A program made the position numbers and the translations under genes. A stretch of DNA of 64,000 nt from Pedobacter rhizosphaerae. GTDB lineage: Bacteria > Bacteroidota > Bacteroidia > Sphingobacteriales > Sphingobacteriaceae. The stretch covers positions 1 through 64,000 of the forward strand of contig NZ_FOGG01000023.1 of assembly GCF_900111155.1 (NCBI RefSeq), written 5' to 3'. The number at the start of each line of letters is the position of its first letter. Positions within the stretch are counted from its first letter, which is position 1. Below the pieces are notes generated by a model. It was given only the letters and a program-made list of their open reading frames with translations, was not told the origin of the DNA and made no database searches. Shown here piece by piece: positions 37,337-47,473 of this stretch.

Positions 37337-38983
37337 ATGAAAATTATTATAAAAACCAGCCTGGCGCTCATGATGCTACTCTCCGTATGTGGGTGTAAAA
37401 AGTTTCTTGTAGAAGAATTGAAATCAGAACTGGCACCTACCAATACTTACACCAGTACCTATGGATTTGAAGTCGGAAGTGCCGGGTTATATGCGCTAAC
37501 CCGCTCTGAATATAATACTTATGGTGAAGGTGGTGCTTTCATTCACAACGGAGCCTGTCCGTACGAAGCTTTACAGGCGGGGACAGATATCGCCGATGTG
37601 ATTAATAGTGATGCATCGTTATTGCCATTTGCCAATCTTACACTTGCCTCTTCAGATCGTTTTGTAGGAACTTACTGGAACTGGGCTTACAGCCTGATTT
37701 CCTCTGCTAACCTTATGCTGGTGTATGCTGAAAAAAATACCAACTGGGATATCCCATCTGATAAAGCCCGTTTTCAGGCTGATGCCCGTTTCTTCCGTGC
37801 CTATGCATACCGGTATCTGGTATACCTCTATGGTGATGTACCCTACGTAGAAACCATTTTATACGATTTTAAACTCAATTTTACCCGTACACCAAAAGCT
37901 GAAGTACTGGGTCATATTATAGACGACCTGAAATTTGCAACAGAAAATCTTCCGGCAAATCCAGATCAGGTGAAAGATGGAAAGCTAACCAAGTGGGCTG
38001 CCTATCACTTGCTAAGTGAAATGTATCTGCTCAACAAGGATTATGAACCTGCCGCGCAGGCCGCCCTTGCAGTGATTAATAGCGGTTATTATAGCCTGAT
38101 GAAAACCCGTTTCGGAGCCAGTAAAGACAAGGCTGGCGATGTATTTAGTGATTTATTCGTGGAAAATAACCAGAACAGAACCAAAAATGCCAATAAAGAA
38201 AGCATTTGGGTATTACAGTTTGAATTTAATACAGTAGGTGGTGGAACCAATTCTGACGATTGGACACGCAGGGCATGGATTCCAAACTATTCTTCCATTA
38301 CCGGATTTGTATTGGCAGACACGCTGGGTGGGCGTGGATTGGCACAGTTAACACCAATGAAATGGTGGGTAGGTACCACTGGCACCAATGCAACAGGAAA
38401 CGTACCAGGTATTTTTGAAACTGCAGATATTCGCAATTCAAACTATAACATCAAACGCAACTGGTACTATAACAATCCCGGAGAGACTTCCTTATATGGG
38501 AAAAAGGCGAACATCACCGAACAAACCTGGTTCTCTACCAAAACTTTGTTTCCTGCCATCACAAAATTTTTCTACGGCCGTGCCGAAAACCTCAGTCTAA
38601 CAGGTAGTTATAAAGATCGTATGAAGTTCCGCCTGGCGGAAACGTATTTATTACTGGCAGAAGCCTACCTGGGGCAAGGTAATCCATCAAAAGCTGCCGA
38701 AGCAGTAAATGAGGTCCGTAAACGTGCCGGTGCTTCCCAAATCAATGCCAGTCAGATGACGATGGATTTTCTCCTGGATGAGCGTATTCGTGAACTGGTG
38801 GGAGAGGAAACCCGTAGGTTCACGCTAATCCGTACAGGTAAACTGGTTGACCGGGTGAAACTTTATAATGCCGCAATCAAAGATAAAATCATGGATTTTC
38901 ATAACCTCTGGCCCATTCCACAGGGAATCATTGATGCCAACCGGGAAGCACCTTTTCCACAAAATCCTGGTTACGGTAAATAA
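37337..38983 (+). CDS. SusD-like (RagB/SusD) surface glycan-binding lipoprotein
   Basis: 548 aa. Lipobox near residue 20 (LLSVCGCKKF), with KK after the Cys as in exported lipoproteins of this phylum. Helical TPR-rich SusD fold; conserved landmarks include AYRYLVYLYGDVPYVET, AAYHLLSEMYLLNKDY, RLAETYLLLAEAYL, DERIRELVGEETRRFTLIR and the C-terminal LWPIPQGIIDANRE ... QNPGY. Acts as the hinged lid of the SusC-like transporter encoded just upstream. Confidence 0.95.
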   Translation: MKIIIKTSLALMMLLSVCGCKKFLVEELKSELAPTNTYTSTYGFEVGSAGLYALTRSEYNTYGEGGAFIHNGACPYEALQAGTDIADVINSDASLLPFANLTLASSDRFVGTYWNWAYSLISSANLMLVYAEKNTNWDIPSDKARFQADARFFRAYAYRYLVYLYGDVPYVETILYDFKLNFTRTPKAEVLGHIIDDLKFATENLPANPDQVKDGKLTKWAAYHLLSEMYLLNKDYEPAAQAALAVINSGYYSLMKTRFGASKDKAGDVFSDLFVENNQNRTKNANKESIWVLQFEFNTVGGGTNSDDWTRRAWIPNYSSITGFVLADTLGGRGLAQLTPMKWWVGTTGTNATGNVPGIFETADIRNSNYNIKRNWYYNNPGETSLYGKKANITEQTWFSTKTLFPAITKFFYGRAENLSLTGSYKDRMKFRLAETYLLLAEAYLGQGNPSKAAEAVNEVRKRAGASQINASQMTMDFLLDERIRELVGEETRRFTLIRTGKLVDRVKLYNAAIKDKIMDFHNLWPIPQGIIDANREAPFPQNPGYGK

Positions 38984-39048
38984 TGATGACCCTGCAACTA
39001 CCTTGAAAATAGCCTTTACCATTAATTACACTTCATATTCATTTAAGG

Positions 39049-40272
39049 ATGAAAAGAAATAAATATCTATATAAAATAGTGCCTTTGGTATTACTGATGA
39101 TGGGCATGGTTGCCTGCAAAAAGGGCATCAATGATATCGAAAAAGTTCAGGAGCAACTGGCCATTATGCCTTCGTCAGAAAGCATTTTGCTCGACGAGAA
39201 CAACCTGTCTAAAAACATTATCACATTTAACTGGAAACCTGCCCGGCCGCAGTCGGATGATCACTTGGTATCTTACATCACTAAGCTGGATGTGGTCGGG
39301 AATAATTTCGGCTCTTCTACAGCAATTATGAACTATGAGGATGAAGGGATTTTCAGCAGGAGTTTTACGTCCGAACAATTGCAGAATTGGGCCAGCCAGA
39401 AATGGGGAATCCCGAATAATAAAGTATTTACTTTAGAGTTCAGGATAGTTGCCCAATGGGAAGGGGGTCGAACTTTCGAGGCTCCGGAAGTACGTACCGT
39501 ACAAATTAAAGTAACACCAATTAAGGCAGTCGTTTTTGATGCAGACAAGATTTTTTTATCAGGAAGTGCTGTACCTGGTATAAACAAAATTGAAATGACA
39601 AAGACACTCGAAAACCTGAATCAGTATGCTTACGTATTGAACCTTCAGCCTGGTGAATTACAGATTCCGGTAGACTATAAAGGTGCAACCAACTATATCG
39701 CTTCTGCCGATGCAAGCACTGCCTTGCAAGATGGTAGCGCGGTGGCCGTAAAAACCAGGGAAACGGCGTTTTCATGGAAGATAGAAACTGCCGGACAATA
39801 TCGGGTAGTGGTAAACATGCAAAAGGCAACCGCCACTATTTATTCGCCCCTGCAGGCCCTAAGCCCAAAAGTGGTAAACTGGACGGGCGATGGATTGGTT
39901 GCTCAAACCACAACCGTTACCGACTTATGGATGCACGGTGCGATCAACAGTTTCGGTACGCCAATAAAAATGGACTGCCGGGTAAGTTTAGCCGACCCGC
40001 AAATCCTGGTTTATACAGGAGCAAAAGTTGGGAAAACGAAATTCATTGTTTATGGTGGCACAGATAATAATAAAAACCTGGCCTATGCCTTCAGTGCCCC
40101 ACTTTCGGCCACTAATACTGCGCAAGACCTTACGTTGGTACAGGGCGCAGTTGCTACGCTATCCGGAGGGTCAACAAGTGCACAGCGAAATTCATACTAC
40201 ACTATTCCCTCAGGCACCAATGTGCTGATACTCGACCTGCGTAATATGACTATTCTCGCTGAAAAAAGATAG
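39049..40272 (+). CDS. SusE-like surface glycan-binding lipoprotein
   Basis: 407 aa. Lipobox MVACKKG. An N-terminal SusE-type Ig-like domain (about 30-160: FNWKPARPQSDDHLVSYITKL) precedes two further beta-sandwich domains, the last with WMHGAINSFGTPIKM and ending in SYYTIPSGTNVLILDLRN, resembling SusE/SusF starch-binding modules. No catalytic motif. It probably binds the polysaccharide on the cell surface as part of the SusCD complex. 65 bp after the SusD-like gene and 52 bp before the DUF4832-type gene. Confidence 0.82.
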   Translation: MKRNKYLYKIVPLVLLMMGMVACKKGINDIEKVQEQLAIMPSSESILLDENNLSKNIITFNWKPARPQSDDHLVSYITKLDVVGNNFGSSTAIMNYEDEGIFSRSFTSEQLQNWASQKWGIPNNKVFTLEFRIVAQWEGGRTFEAPEVRTVQIKVTPIKAVVFDADKIFLSGSAVPGINKIEMTKTLENLNQYAYVLNLQPGELQIPVDYKGATNYIASADASTALQDGSAVAVKTRETAFSWKIETAGQYRVVVNMQKATATIYSPLQALSPKVVNWTGDGLVAQTTTVTDLWMHGAINSFGTPIKMDCRVSLADPQILVYTGAKVGKTKFIVYGGTDNNKNLAYAFSAPLSATNTAQDLTLVQGAVATLSGGSTSAQRNSYYTIPSGTNVLILDLRNMTILAEKR

Positions 40273-40324
40273 ATCTCCATTAAATCAATGAATCATTTAT
40301 CAATCAGATTAAGATTTTAAAAAG

Positions 40325-41887
40325 ATGAAAACATTAAATTTTAAATCAATCCTATCGCAAATTGCAATGACCCTGATGTGCATCATGGTGTTGGCATGCC
40401 AAAAAGACGAACCAGAAGAAATTACCAAAGCCGAAGGTACATTGGTTAAACCCAATTATAACAGAAGTACCATGTTCAGAAACCCGTTAAACGGCTGGGT
40501 GATGTATGGTTCAGGTTCTGGTTCAGCCAGCTATTGGGATACCGAGTACTATGTGCCGGATCTTGGGAAAAAAGTAAAGGCCATAGATTATGCCTCCGCT
40601 TGCTACATCCGTACGAGTTGGGCTACATTTAACCCAGCCAACGGCGTTTATGCCTGGAGAGATCCAAACACAACCATTTATAAAATGATCAAAGCAGCAA
40701 ACGATAAAGGTTTGCCCATTGCTTTGCGTTTTGTGGCCGATGGGCAGGATCAGGGCCTGAACACACCGCAATTTGTGATTGATGCAGGTGCCAAATATTA
40801 CCTGGCGGATAGTAAATTTCCAGATCGCAAATCTCCCTATCCACAAGACCCGGTTTTTCAGCAATACTATGCCAAATTTATTCAGGCGCTGGCCGAAGAT
40901 TTCAACGATCCCAAGCGTACATCGTTTATTGATGGTTATGGACTTGGGAAATGGGGAGAGGGGCACGGTGTGATATATGAAGATCCCAATACTGCTACGC
41001 TGGCCAATACCGAAAAATATAAAACAGAAGTAATGGACTGGATTACAACTTTATATGCCAGGTATTTCACCAAGGTACCTTTGATGATGACTTATCATCG
41101 TTTAATTGCAGATCCGGCTAGTGGTGGTTCGGTTAATGCCAACAGTACCCGTTTACTGGAAATGGCGATCAATAAGGGATATAGTCTTCGTCAGGATGCA
41201 TTCGGAATGACAGATTATTATCAAACCTGGGAAAAGAATTTTGCAAAAACCTGGAATTTTAAACGTCCGGTTATCATGGAGGGTGGATGGATTACCAGCG
41301 GTACTCACCGTTACTGGATCGACCCGAGTGGTAAATACAGGGAGGGGCATCCTGAAGATGTACGCCAGGGCGAGTTTGACTCATCAGCCGAAGCCTGCGT
41401 AAATATGATGGATTTCCGCATTGGCGATATCGAATCCTGGTTCTCAAAGGCTTTCAACCTCACTCAGCGTTTCATCTCTGAAGGGGGATATCGCTTGTAC
41501 CCCGATCAGGTATATCTGCCCGAAAAGATAAATAGCGGGAGTGAAACTACTATTACACACCGCTGGAGAAACATGGGCTGGGGCTACTTTCCAAACAACA
41601 TTCCGCAGTGGAATTTCAAATACAAAGTAGCTTTCGCACTCCTTGATGGCAGTAATAACGTGAAGAAAGTTTTTCTTGATACCAATGCCGAGCCTTCAAC
41701 GTGGCTGAAAAACAACCCTGCCAGATATGAATTGAAGGCTAATGTTGGGGTTCCTGCGGGAGGTTATACCTGGGCGGTAGCCATTGTTGATACCACAAAA
41801 GAAAATCAACCAGGGATAAAACTTGCTGTTAACGGCGATCTAACACCTACAGGATGGTTGAAACTCATGGATGTAGCTGTTCAATAA
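40325..41887 (+). CDS. DUF4832/DUF4874-type surface lipoprotein, candidate uncharacterised glycoside hydrolase
   Basis: 520 aa. Lipobox MVLACQKDEPEE (Cys followed by acidic residues), so probably surface-exposed. Residues about 45-370 look like a TIM barrel: FRNPLNGWVMYG, CYIRTSWATFNPANGVYAW (as in clan GH-A starts), GLPIALRFVADGQD, GYGLGKWGEGHG with Glu212, MTYHRL, and RPVIMEGGW with Glu319. The two Glu sit where clan GH-A enzymes carry acid/base and nucleophile. The C-terminus (about 390-520) is a beta-sandwich (HRWRNMGWGYFPNNIPQWNF). A paralogue starts at 62503. The family has no activity known to me. It could be the endo-acting enzyme of this PUL or a binding protein. Confidence 0.75.
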   Translation: MKTLNFKSILSQIAMTLMCIMVLACQKDEPEEITKAEGTLVKPNYNRSTMFRNPLNGWVMYGSGSGSASYWDTEYYVPDLGKKVKAIDYASACYIRTSWATFNPANGVYAWRDPNTTIYKMIKAANDKGLPIALRFVADGQDQGLNTPQFVIDAGAKYYLADSKFPDRKSPYPQDPVFQQYYAKFIQALAEDFNDPKRTSFIDGYGLGKWGEGHGVIYEDPNTATLANTEKYKTEVMDWITTLYARYFTKVPLMMTYHRLIADPASGGSVNANSTRLLEMAINKGYSLRQDAFGMTDYYQTWEKNFAKTWNFKRPVIMEGGWITSGTHRYWIDPSGKYREGHPEDVRQGEFDSSAEACVNMMDFRIGDIESWFSKAFNLTQRFISEGGYRLYPDQVYLPEKINSGSETTITHRWRNMGWGYFPNNIPQWNFKYKVAFALLDGSNNVKKVFLDTNAEPSTWLKNNPARYELKANVGVPAGGYTWAVAIVDTTKENQPGIKLAVNGDLTPTGWLKLMDVAVQ

Positions 41888-41902
41888 TTGCAGTTTAAAT
41901 GA

Positions 41903-42019
41903 GGCTGTATCATAAAAATCGGGACAAGTTGTCTAGGACCCAGTTTTAAAGGTCTTAAAAGCATTTTGACAGGTTCAAGGTGGCAAATCCGAAATAAATT
42001 ACAATTTATGATACAGCCT
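41903..42019. repeat. 117-bp element with 15-bp perfect terminal inverted repeats (MITE-like)
   Basis: AGGCTGTATCATAAA (41903-41917) is exactly repeated in inverse orientation at 42005-42019. Both ends are flanked by TTTAA (left ...AGTTTAAATG, right CCTTTTAACC), which could be a target-site duplication. The interior codes for nothing. The end sequence recalls terminal repeats of insertion sequences. It could alternatively act as a terminator between the DUF4832 gene and the regulator gene. Confidence 0.6.
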
Positions 42020-42144
42020 TTTAACCGTTAATCCAATAAGCTATTGAGATAAAATAAAATAGAAATCGAAATAAATTTATAGATAAAAAATTTTAATGGT
42101 AATTTCAAAATTCAAGACTTTACCTGCTTCTGCTTTTTGACCTT

Positions 42145-45100
42145 ATGGATATCCGGAGAATCTCTTATTTGCTATTTTGTTGCTGTGCATTTCTGCTGAA
42201 AAGTGCGGCTGCAATTGATATTTCCAGGTATCGGTTTCATGTGATGCCCGAAACATCGTATTACGGAGGTATTCAGAGCATCACCAAAGACAGTTTGGGG
42301 AGAATCTGGTATACTGGGCCGGATGCTGTTTTTATGTATGATGGGAACAGTTTTTATCAGTTGAATGAATTGGCCTCAAAGAGCAATCCCAAGGTAAAAT
42401 GGTCTTACGGTTCTCTGGTAACTGATAAGAAGGGGGGATTGTTTTTGGCCACCAATCACGGTTTGTTAAAGTTTAACTACGAGCAGTTTAATTTTGATTT
42501 GATTCTCCCGGGAAAAATCCGTTCCATCTGTCTCCATAACGATGGTAATGTTTACATGCTCTCTGGCGACAGCATGTTCAGATACGATCGGAAAAAAAGG
42601 GTTTCTAAAAAAATCAAGCTTCCTACCAGCAAGTATTTCAATAGTGTTATCAGCCTGAAAGGAAATATTTATCTCTCTCAGGAAAATTTACTGTACAAGT
42701 TTGATACCAGAACAACACGCTTTGCAGTTTTTGCCAATCTGGGACAAACCTCCTTTGTGGTGAACGATGCGGTGGCCTATCAGGGCGATTACTATTTCCT
42801 TACCCAAAGGGGAGGTATTTTTGTGACCGATGCCAAAGGTGTAATTAAGAAAAATATCCCAATAGCTGTTGCGGGTAACCAAACCACTATGGCCAAAAAA
42901 ATCTTTATTGACCAGGTGGGCATGATGTGGGTAGCCACACAGTCAGGACTGCTGCTTTATGATCCGCAAACCCAAATCAGCAAGCTGCTTAAAATGAATC
43001 TGAACGATCCCTTTTCGCTGCCTAATAACTCTATTTGGACCATTTACGGCGACCCAGATCAGGGTGCCTGGATTGGCACTTATGGCGGCAAGATTGCTTA
43101 TTGTTCACTTTATGATGCTTATGTTCGCTATTTTACACCCAGTCTGGGCGGACTAAACCACCCGGTGGTAAGTGGCTTTCAGGAAGATGATCTGGACAAT
43201 GTCTGGATTGCTACAGAGGGCGGTGGATTAAACTATTGGAACCGGAAGGATGATACTTTTCGTCATTTTACCAAATCTGAAGCCAACTCCATCAATTCTA
43301 ACATGGTTAAGCGTTTGAGATTTGATCCCGAGCGAAAAAACTTATTTATTTCTTCTTTCAATGGGGGTATTTCTGCTTATGAAATGGCTACAAAGCGTTT
43401 CAATAACCTCAACATCCTTTTCCCTGGAAACAAACAGCCTTTAACCGTGTATGATTTTGTTCGCGATGCCGAAGGTACCTGGTGGATGACGGATCCCGAT
43501 AAAAACTTTTTCCACCGGAAGAAAAACCAGGCCTTTGCAGAAACTGAGATTGTTAAACTTATTGGGGCAAACGGTCAGGCTTTAGATGTAGAAATCGAGG
43601 CGATTTCGCTCGATCAACAACAAAACCTTCGTCTGGTTAGCCATCAGGGCCTGTATATTGCAGATCCCAAAACGCTTAAAGTACTGCGTCATTACGTGAT
43701 CAAGAATGGTCCTTATTCGGTAAATCACCTTTGCAGCTATTATGAAGCATCAAACGGCGACCTTTGGCTGGGTACTTCCGGGAGGGGTGTCAATATTTTA
43801 AAGAAGGACGGACGCTACCTTAATTTTAATAGTACCAATGGTTTTCCTCCTAAAATCGTTTTTGGTATTCTTGAAGATGATGTTTCAGGGAATATTTGGT
43901 TCAGCACCAATGAAGGACTGTACTTTTTCGATCAAAAAACTCAAAAGTTTGAAAAAGCCAGGTTTTATAAAGCAAATAGTTGTGGCTCCTTTTATTTAAG
44001 GTCGGCCTATAAAACCAAAAATGGAGAGATGTTATTTGGAGGTACAAACGGCTTTTTACTTTTTGACCCGCAATACCTCAACAAAAACTTACAAAAACCA
44101 AGGGTATTTTTTACCAGCTTATTAATCAACAATCAACAGGTAAACAATGTCTCCAAAGATTCTCCATTAACCAAAGATATTTCTACGCTAAGCAATCACA
44201 AGGAGGGAAGGATTTCACTTTCCAGTAATCAGTCAAATATTGAGATCCGTTTTTCGTCAAACAGCTATTTATCCGCAGATAAAAATCAATTTTCGTATCG
44301 CATGGTTGGCTTAAGTGATAAATGGCTTAAAATGTATACCAGTCAACATGCTGTTCAGTTTTTCAATTTGCCGAGCGGAGATTACATCTTTGAGATCAAG
44401 GCCTCTAACAATGACGGGCTCTGGGGTAACGAAATTTCGAGCCTTTACTTTCATGTAAATCCACCGTTTTTCTTGTCCTGGTGGGCCTATTCCATCTATA
44501 CCTTAATTGGTCTGGGGCTCTTGTTTTTCATCATGCGTTATTATACCAATAAGAAGGTTTTTAAGGAGCGACTGGCTTTAGAAGCGCTGAAAGAACAGAA
44601 TATGCGGGATTTAAACCAGGCAAGGACAGATTTTTTCACAAATATTTCCCATGATCTGAAAACCCCACTCACCCTGGTGCTCGAACCACTGAAACAGCTA
44701 AAAGAAACTGTTCAGAAAAATGACCAGGCAACGGGCTATATGCAATTAATTGAGAAGAATGTAGCCCGCATACAGCGTACAATCAGTCAATTGCTGCGTT
44801 TTAGGGAGATTGAAAGTCAGAAGGTGACCTTAAATCCCCAGGTTGGCGATTTTATCAGTTTTGTGCACGATGTTTTTGGCCTTTTTGAGCTCTATGCGAA
44901 CAAAAAGGAAATAGAAACCAATATGACCGCCCATGAAGACCATTTATATGTGGCCTTCGATTATGATATTATTGAAAAGATTTTAACCAATCTTTTCTCC
45001 AATGCCTTAAAATATACCTCAAACAAGGGCTATGTGGGCGTAAAGATTTATCAATCTACGGCCGAAGAACAGTTGCGGTTAGGTGCTGCACCAAATCAAC

Positions 45101-46230
45101 AGGAATGCGAATATATCTCTGTAGAGGTATTAAACACCAGTATCGGCTTTTCAGAAGAGCAGATTGCATCGTTATTTACATCCTTTAACCGATTATCCTC
45201 TTATCGCCCCACTTTTGAGGAAAGCTCGGGACTTGGCCTTGCCATTGTGAAGGAACTGGTAGATGCCATTGAAGGAAAAATCTGGATGGTGAATAAAACC
45301 AATAAGGTTTCTTTTACCATGATGCTGCCGCTTAAAAAAGAAGCAGGCTCCGCAGATATGCAGTCGAATGTATACGATTATACCATCTCGGAAATTGACG
45401 ATATCCTCTTAGAAGCCGAGGAACCCGATCATTCACTAAAGAATGTGAGGAAATCTAGCAGCATATTATTAATTGATGATGATCCCAACTTGAGAAACTA
45501 TCTGGAACGCCGACTATCGGAAAAGTATAATGTATACTTAGCCAGCGATGGTATGGAGGGCATTATTAAGGCTGAAAAAATCTACCCTCAATTGATTATT
45601 ACCGATCTGGTGATGCCCAATACAAATGGATTTGAGGTATGCAGTCATTTGCGGCAGAACTTTAAAACCAGCCACATTCCCATCGTAATGATTTCGGGCA
45701 TGGGCGATGTACACCAGAATAAAATCAAGGCGCTGGAACATGGTGCAACCGTTTTTATTGATAAACCTTTTGAAGTAGAATACCTTATTCAGCAGATTGA
45801 TACCATCTTGAAGAATCAGCAAGAGATGAGGGAAATGTACAGCAAGCGGCTGGTAGTCGATCCTTCTAATGTGACCATTACTTCCATGGATGAGGAATTA
45901 CTGATTAAGGCCATGAAGTTTATTGAACAGAATATGGCCAATCCGAATTATTCAGTAGACGATTTTGTGTCTGATATGAATACTGGAAGAACAATTCTCT
46001 ACCAAAAGATCAATGATATTGTGGGCATGTCTATCAAAGAATTTATTTTAAACATCAGACTTAAAAGAAGTGCCTATTTGCTGGAACATTCAGATTTAAC
46101 AGTGGCCGAAGTGGCTTATCAAACCGGGTTTAATAACGCCAAATATTTTAGTGTTTGCTTCAAAAAACAATTTGAAACCAGCCCGTCTGAATATAAGAAG
46201 CGCTATAGTTCAGAGAGTAATGCCGGTTAA
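42145..46230 (+). CDS. Hybrid two-component system regulator (HTCS) of the PUL
   Basis: 1361 aa, one-protein sensor/regulator. Signal peptide (about 1-23); two-bladed set of Reg_prop beta-propeller repeats (about 30-680, e.g. DSLGRIWYTG, DNVWIATEGGGL, DLWLGTSGRGV); YYY domain (about 690-765, YRMVGLSDKW); membrane segment about 778-800; HisKA with His836 (ISHDLKTPLT); HATPase (NLFSNALKYTSNKG, SSGLGLAI); receiver with Asp1154 (IITDLVMP); AraC-type DNA-binding domain (about 1260-1355). The periplasmic propellers bind an oligosaccharide of the target glycan and the AraC part activates PUL promoters. It is the only regulator of its kind here and the natural candidate for the four repeat operators. 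The ATP-lid Asp is replaced (LNTSIGF), which is common in HTCS kinases. Confidence 0.95.
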   Translation: MDIRRISYLLFCCCAFLLKSAAAIDISRYRFHVMPETSYYGGIQSITKDSLGRIWYTGPDAVFMYDGNSFYQLNELASKSNPKVKWSYGSLVTDKKGGLFLATNHGLLKFNYEQFNFDLILPGKIRSICLHNDGNVYMLSGDSMFRYDRKKRVSKKIKLPTSKYFNSVISLKGNIYLSQENLLYKFDTRTTRFAVFANLGQTSFVVNDAVAYQGDYYFLTQRGGIFVTDAKGVIKKNIPIAVAGNQTTMAKKIFIDQVGMMWVATQSGLLLYDPQTQISKLLKMNLNDPFSLPNNSIWTIYGDPDQGAWIGTYGGKIAYCSLYDAYVRYFTPSLGGLNHPVVSGFQEDDLDNVWIATEGGGLNYWNRKDDTFRHFTKSEANSINSNMVKRLRFDPERKNLFISSFNGGISAYEMATKRFNNLNILFPGNKQPLTVYDFVRDAEGTWWMTDPDKNFFHRKKNQAFAETEIVKLIGANGQALDVEIEAISLDQQQNLRLVSHQGLYIADPKTLKVLRHYVIKNGPYSVNHLCSYYEASNGDLWLGTSGRGVNILKKDGRYLNFNSTNGFPPKIVFGILEDDVSGNIWFSTNEGLYFFDQKTQKFEKARFYKANSCGSFYLRSAYKTKNGEMLFGGTNGFLLFDPQYLNKNLQKPRVFFTSLLINNQQVNNVSKDSPLTKDISTLSNHKEGRISLSSNQSNIEIRFSSNSYLSADKNQFSYRMVGLSDKWLKMYTSQHAVQFFNLPSGDYIFEIKASNNDGLWGNEISSLYFHVNPPFFLSWWAYSIYTLIGLGLLFFIMRYYTNKKVFKERLALEALKEQNMRDLNQARTDFFTNISHDLKTPLTLVLEPLKQLKETVQKNDQATGYMQLIEKNVARIQRTISQLLRFREIESQKVTLNPQVGDFISFVHDVFGLFELYANKKEIETNMTAHEDHLYVAFDYDIIEKILTNLFSNALKYTSNKGYVGVKIYQSTAEEQLRLGAAPNQQECEYISVEVLNTSIGFSEEQIASLFTSFNRLSSYRPTFEESSGLGLAIVKELVDAIEGKIWMVNKTNKVSFTMMLPLKKEAGSADMQSNVYDYTISEIDDILLEAEEPDHSLKNVRKSSSILLIDDDPNLRNYLERRLSEKYNVYLASDGMEGIIKAEKIYPQLIITDLVMPNTNGFEVCSHLRQNFKTSHIPIVMISGMGDVHQNKIKALEHGATVFIDKPFEVEYLIQQIDTILKNQQEMREMYSKRLVVDPSNVTITSMDEELLIKAMKFIEQNMANPNYSVDDFVSDMNTGRTILYQKINDIVGMSIKEFILNIRLKRSAYLLEHSDLTVAEVAYQTGFNNAKYFSVCFKKQFETSPSEYKKRYSSESNAG

Positions 46231-46350
46231 TAAACTCATGCCGGGTATGTACCCTGCCAATAGCGGTTACTAAGCCAGTTTTAGTATACATCTATCTATA
46301 AAGGGGGATATTGCATGATTGAAGCCCCCACCATTAACCAAATAAAACCC

Positions 46351-47463
46351 ATGAATCGTTTAAAAATCTTTCTCTTCATTTTATTCACAACCGGCCTTTT
46401 GTGTACACTAGCAGGGCAAAAAGTTTTTGCACAACACCAACTCAAGGGGATGCATCCGCAACAACAGATTGATTTTGTTAAAAAACAGCTCAAAGACAAA
46501 AAAGAGCCTTATTTATCAGCCTATAAGGCCTTGTTAATCCAGGCAGATTCAGCCCTGCTGGTGACCCAACATGCGGTAGAAGACTTCAGTATTCCGGGAT
46601 TTTATGCAGATAAGGAAACACATCGCCGAACTTCCCGGGCACTCCAGGTTGATGGGTTTTCGGCTTATAGTTGTGCCTTAGCTTATCAGTTGAGTGGGAA
46701 AACCAAATATGCAGATAAGGCTGTTTATTTCCTGAATGCCTGGGCGTCTGTTAATAAAAAGTATTCTGAACTGGATGGTTCACTGGTGATGTCCTATTCT
46801 GGTACCACTTTAATGATCAGCGCAGATTTGCTTAAGGGCTATAAAAGATGGCAGCCCAAGGATGTTACGCAGTTTAAATGGTGGACTAAAAATGTATTTC
46901 GTGCTGCAGCAAACAGCATCCGGTATCGGAACAACAACTCGGGCGATTGGTCTCGTTTGGCCTCTATCCTGGCCGATACCTATCTGGAAGACCAGGAAGA
47001 TATGCAACAAAACATCATCTTGATTAAAAAGGATGTTTTCGATAAGATTGCAGCAGATGGCCACCTGGTTGAAGAAGTAAAGCGCCAGGGAAAAGGCATT
47101 TGGTATACTTACTTCTCTTTAGCACCACTTACAGCATCCAGCTGGATAATTTATAATCAGACGGGAGAAAACCTTTTTGAGGCCTCGAGAGATGGGGCAT
47201 CATTTAAAAAGGCGCTCGATTATTTGTTGTACTACAATCAACACCCTAAAGAGTGGAAATTTTTTAAAAATCCGGATACAGGCTCCATTCATACCATAAC
47301 AGGCTTCTGGCCGGCCAACCTGCTGGAGGCGATGAATGGAATATACCCTTCACAACAATTTGATGATTTTCTGGCACCATATCGGCCAATTATGTATACC
47401 ACACACGATTATGCCTGGACATTTCCTACCCTTATGCCTCTACGTTTAAATGGATACCAATAA
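46351..47463 (+). CDS. Alginate-lyase-superfamily polysaccharide lyase (PL38-like)
   Basis: About 370 aa from the ATG at 46351, which gives a proper signal peptide (RLKIFLFILFTTGLLCTLAGQKVFAQ); the open frame extends to 46315 without it. An (alpha/alpha) toroid of the alginate_lyase type: RRTSRALQVDGFSAYSCALAYQLSGKTKYADKA is split here as RRTSRALQVDGFSAY and ALAYQLSGKTKYADKA, then NNNSGDWSRLASILADTY and the C-terminal THDYAWTFPTLMPL. The family cleaves uronic-acid-containing chains by beta-elimination; PL38 members act on glucuronan-type bonds. The product would be the substrate for GH88 and GH105. No operator repeat precedes it, so it may be read through from the regulator gene. Confidence 0.75.
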   Translation: MNRLKIFLFILFTTGLLCTLAGQKVFAQHQLKGMHPQQQIDFVKKQLKDKKEPYLSAYKALLIQADSALLVTQHAVEDFSIPGFYADKETHRRTSRALQVDGFSAYSCALAYQLSGKTKYADKAVYFLNAWASVNKKYSELDGSLVMSYSGTTLMISADLLKGYKRWQPKDVTQFKWWTKNVFRAAANSIRYRNNNSGDWSRLASILADTYLEDQEDMQQNIILIKKDVFDKIAADGHLVEEVKRQGKGIWYTYFSLAPLTASSWIIYNQTGENLFEASRDGASFKKALDYLLYYNQHPKEWKFFKNPDTGSIHTITGFWPANLLEAMNGIYPSQQFDDFLAPYRPIMYTTHDYAWTFPTLMPLRLNGYQ

Positions 47464-47473
47464 ATTATTCGCC

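Noticed and set aside
42145..46230. Loss of the ATP-lid Asp in the regulator's kinase domain as sign of a dead kinase
   Set aside because: NTG/NTS-type variants at this position are, as I recall, frequent in functional HTCS proteins; not evidence of loss of function.
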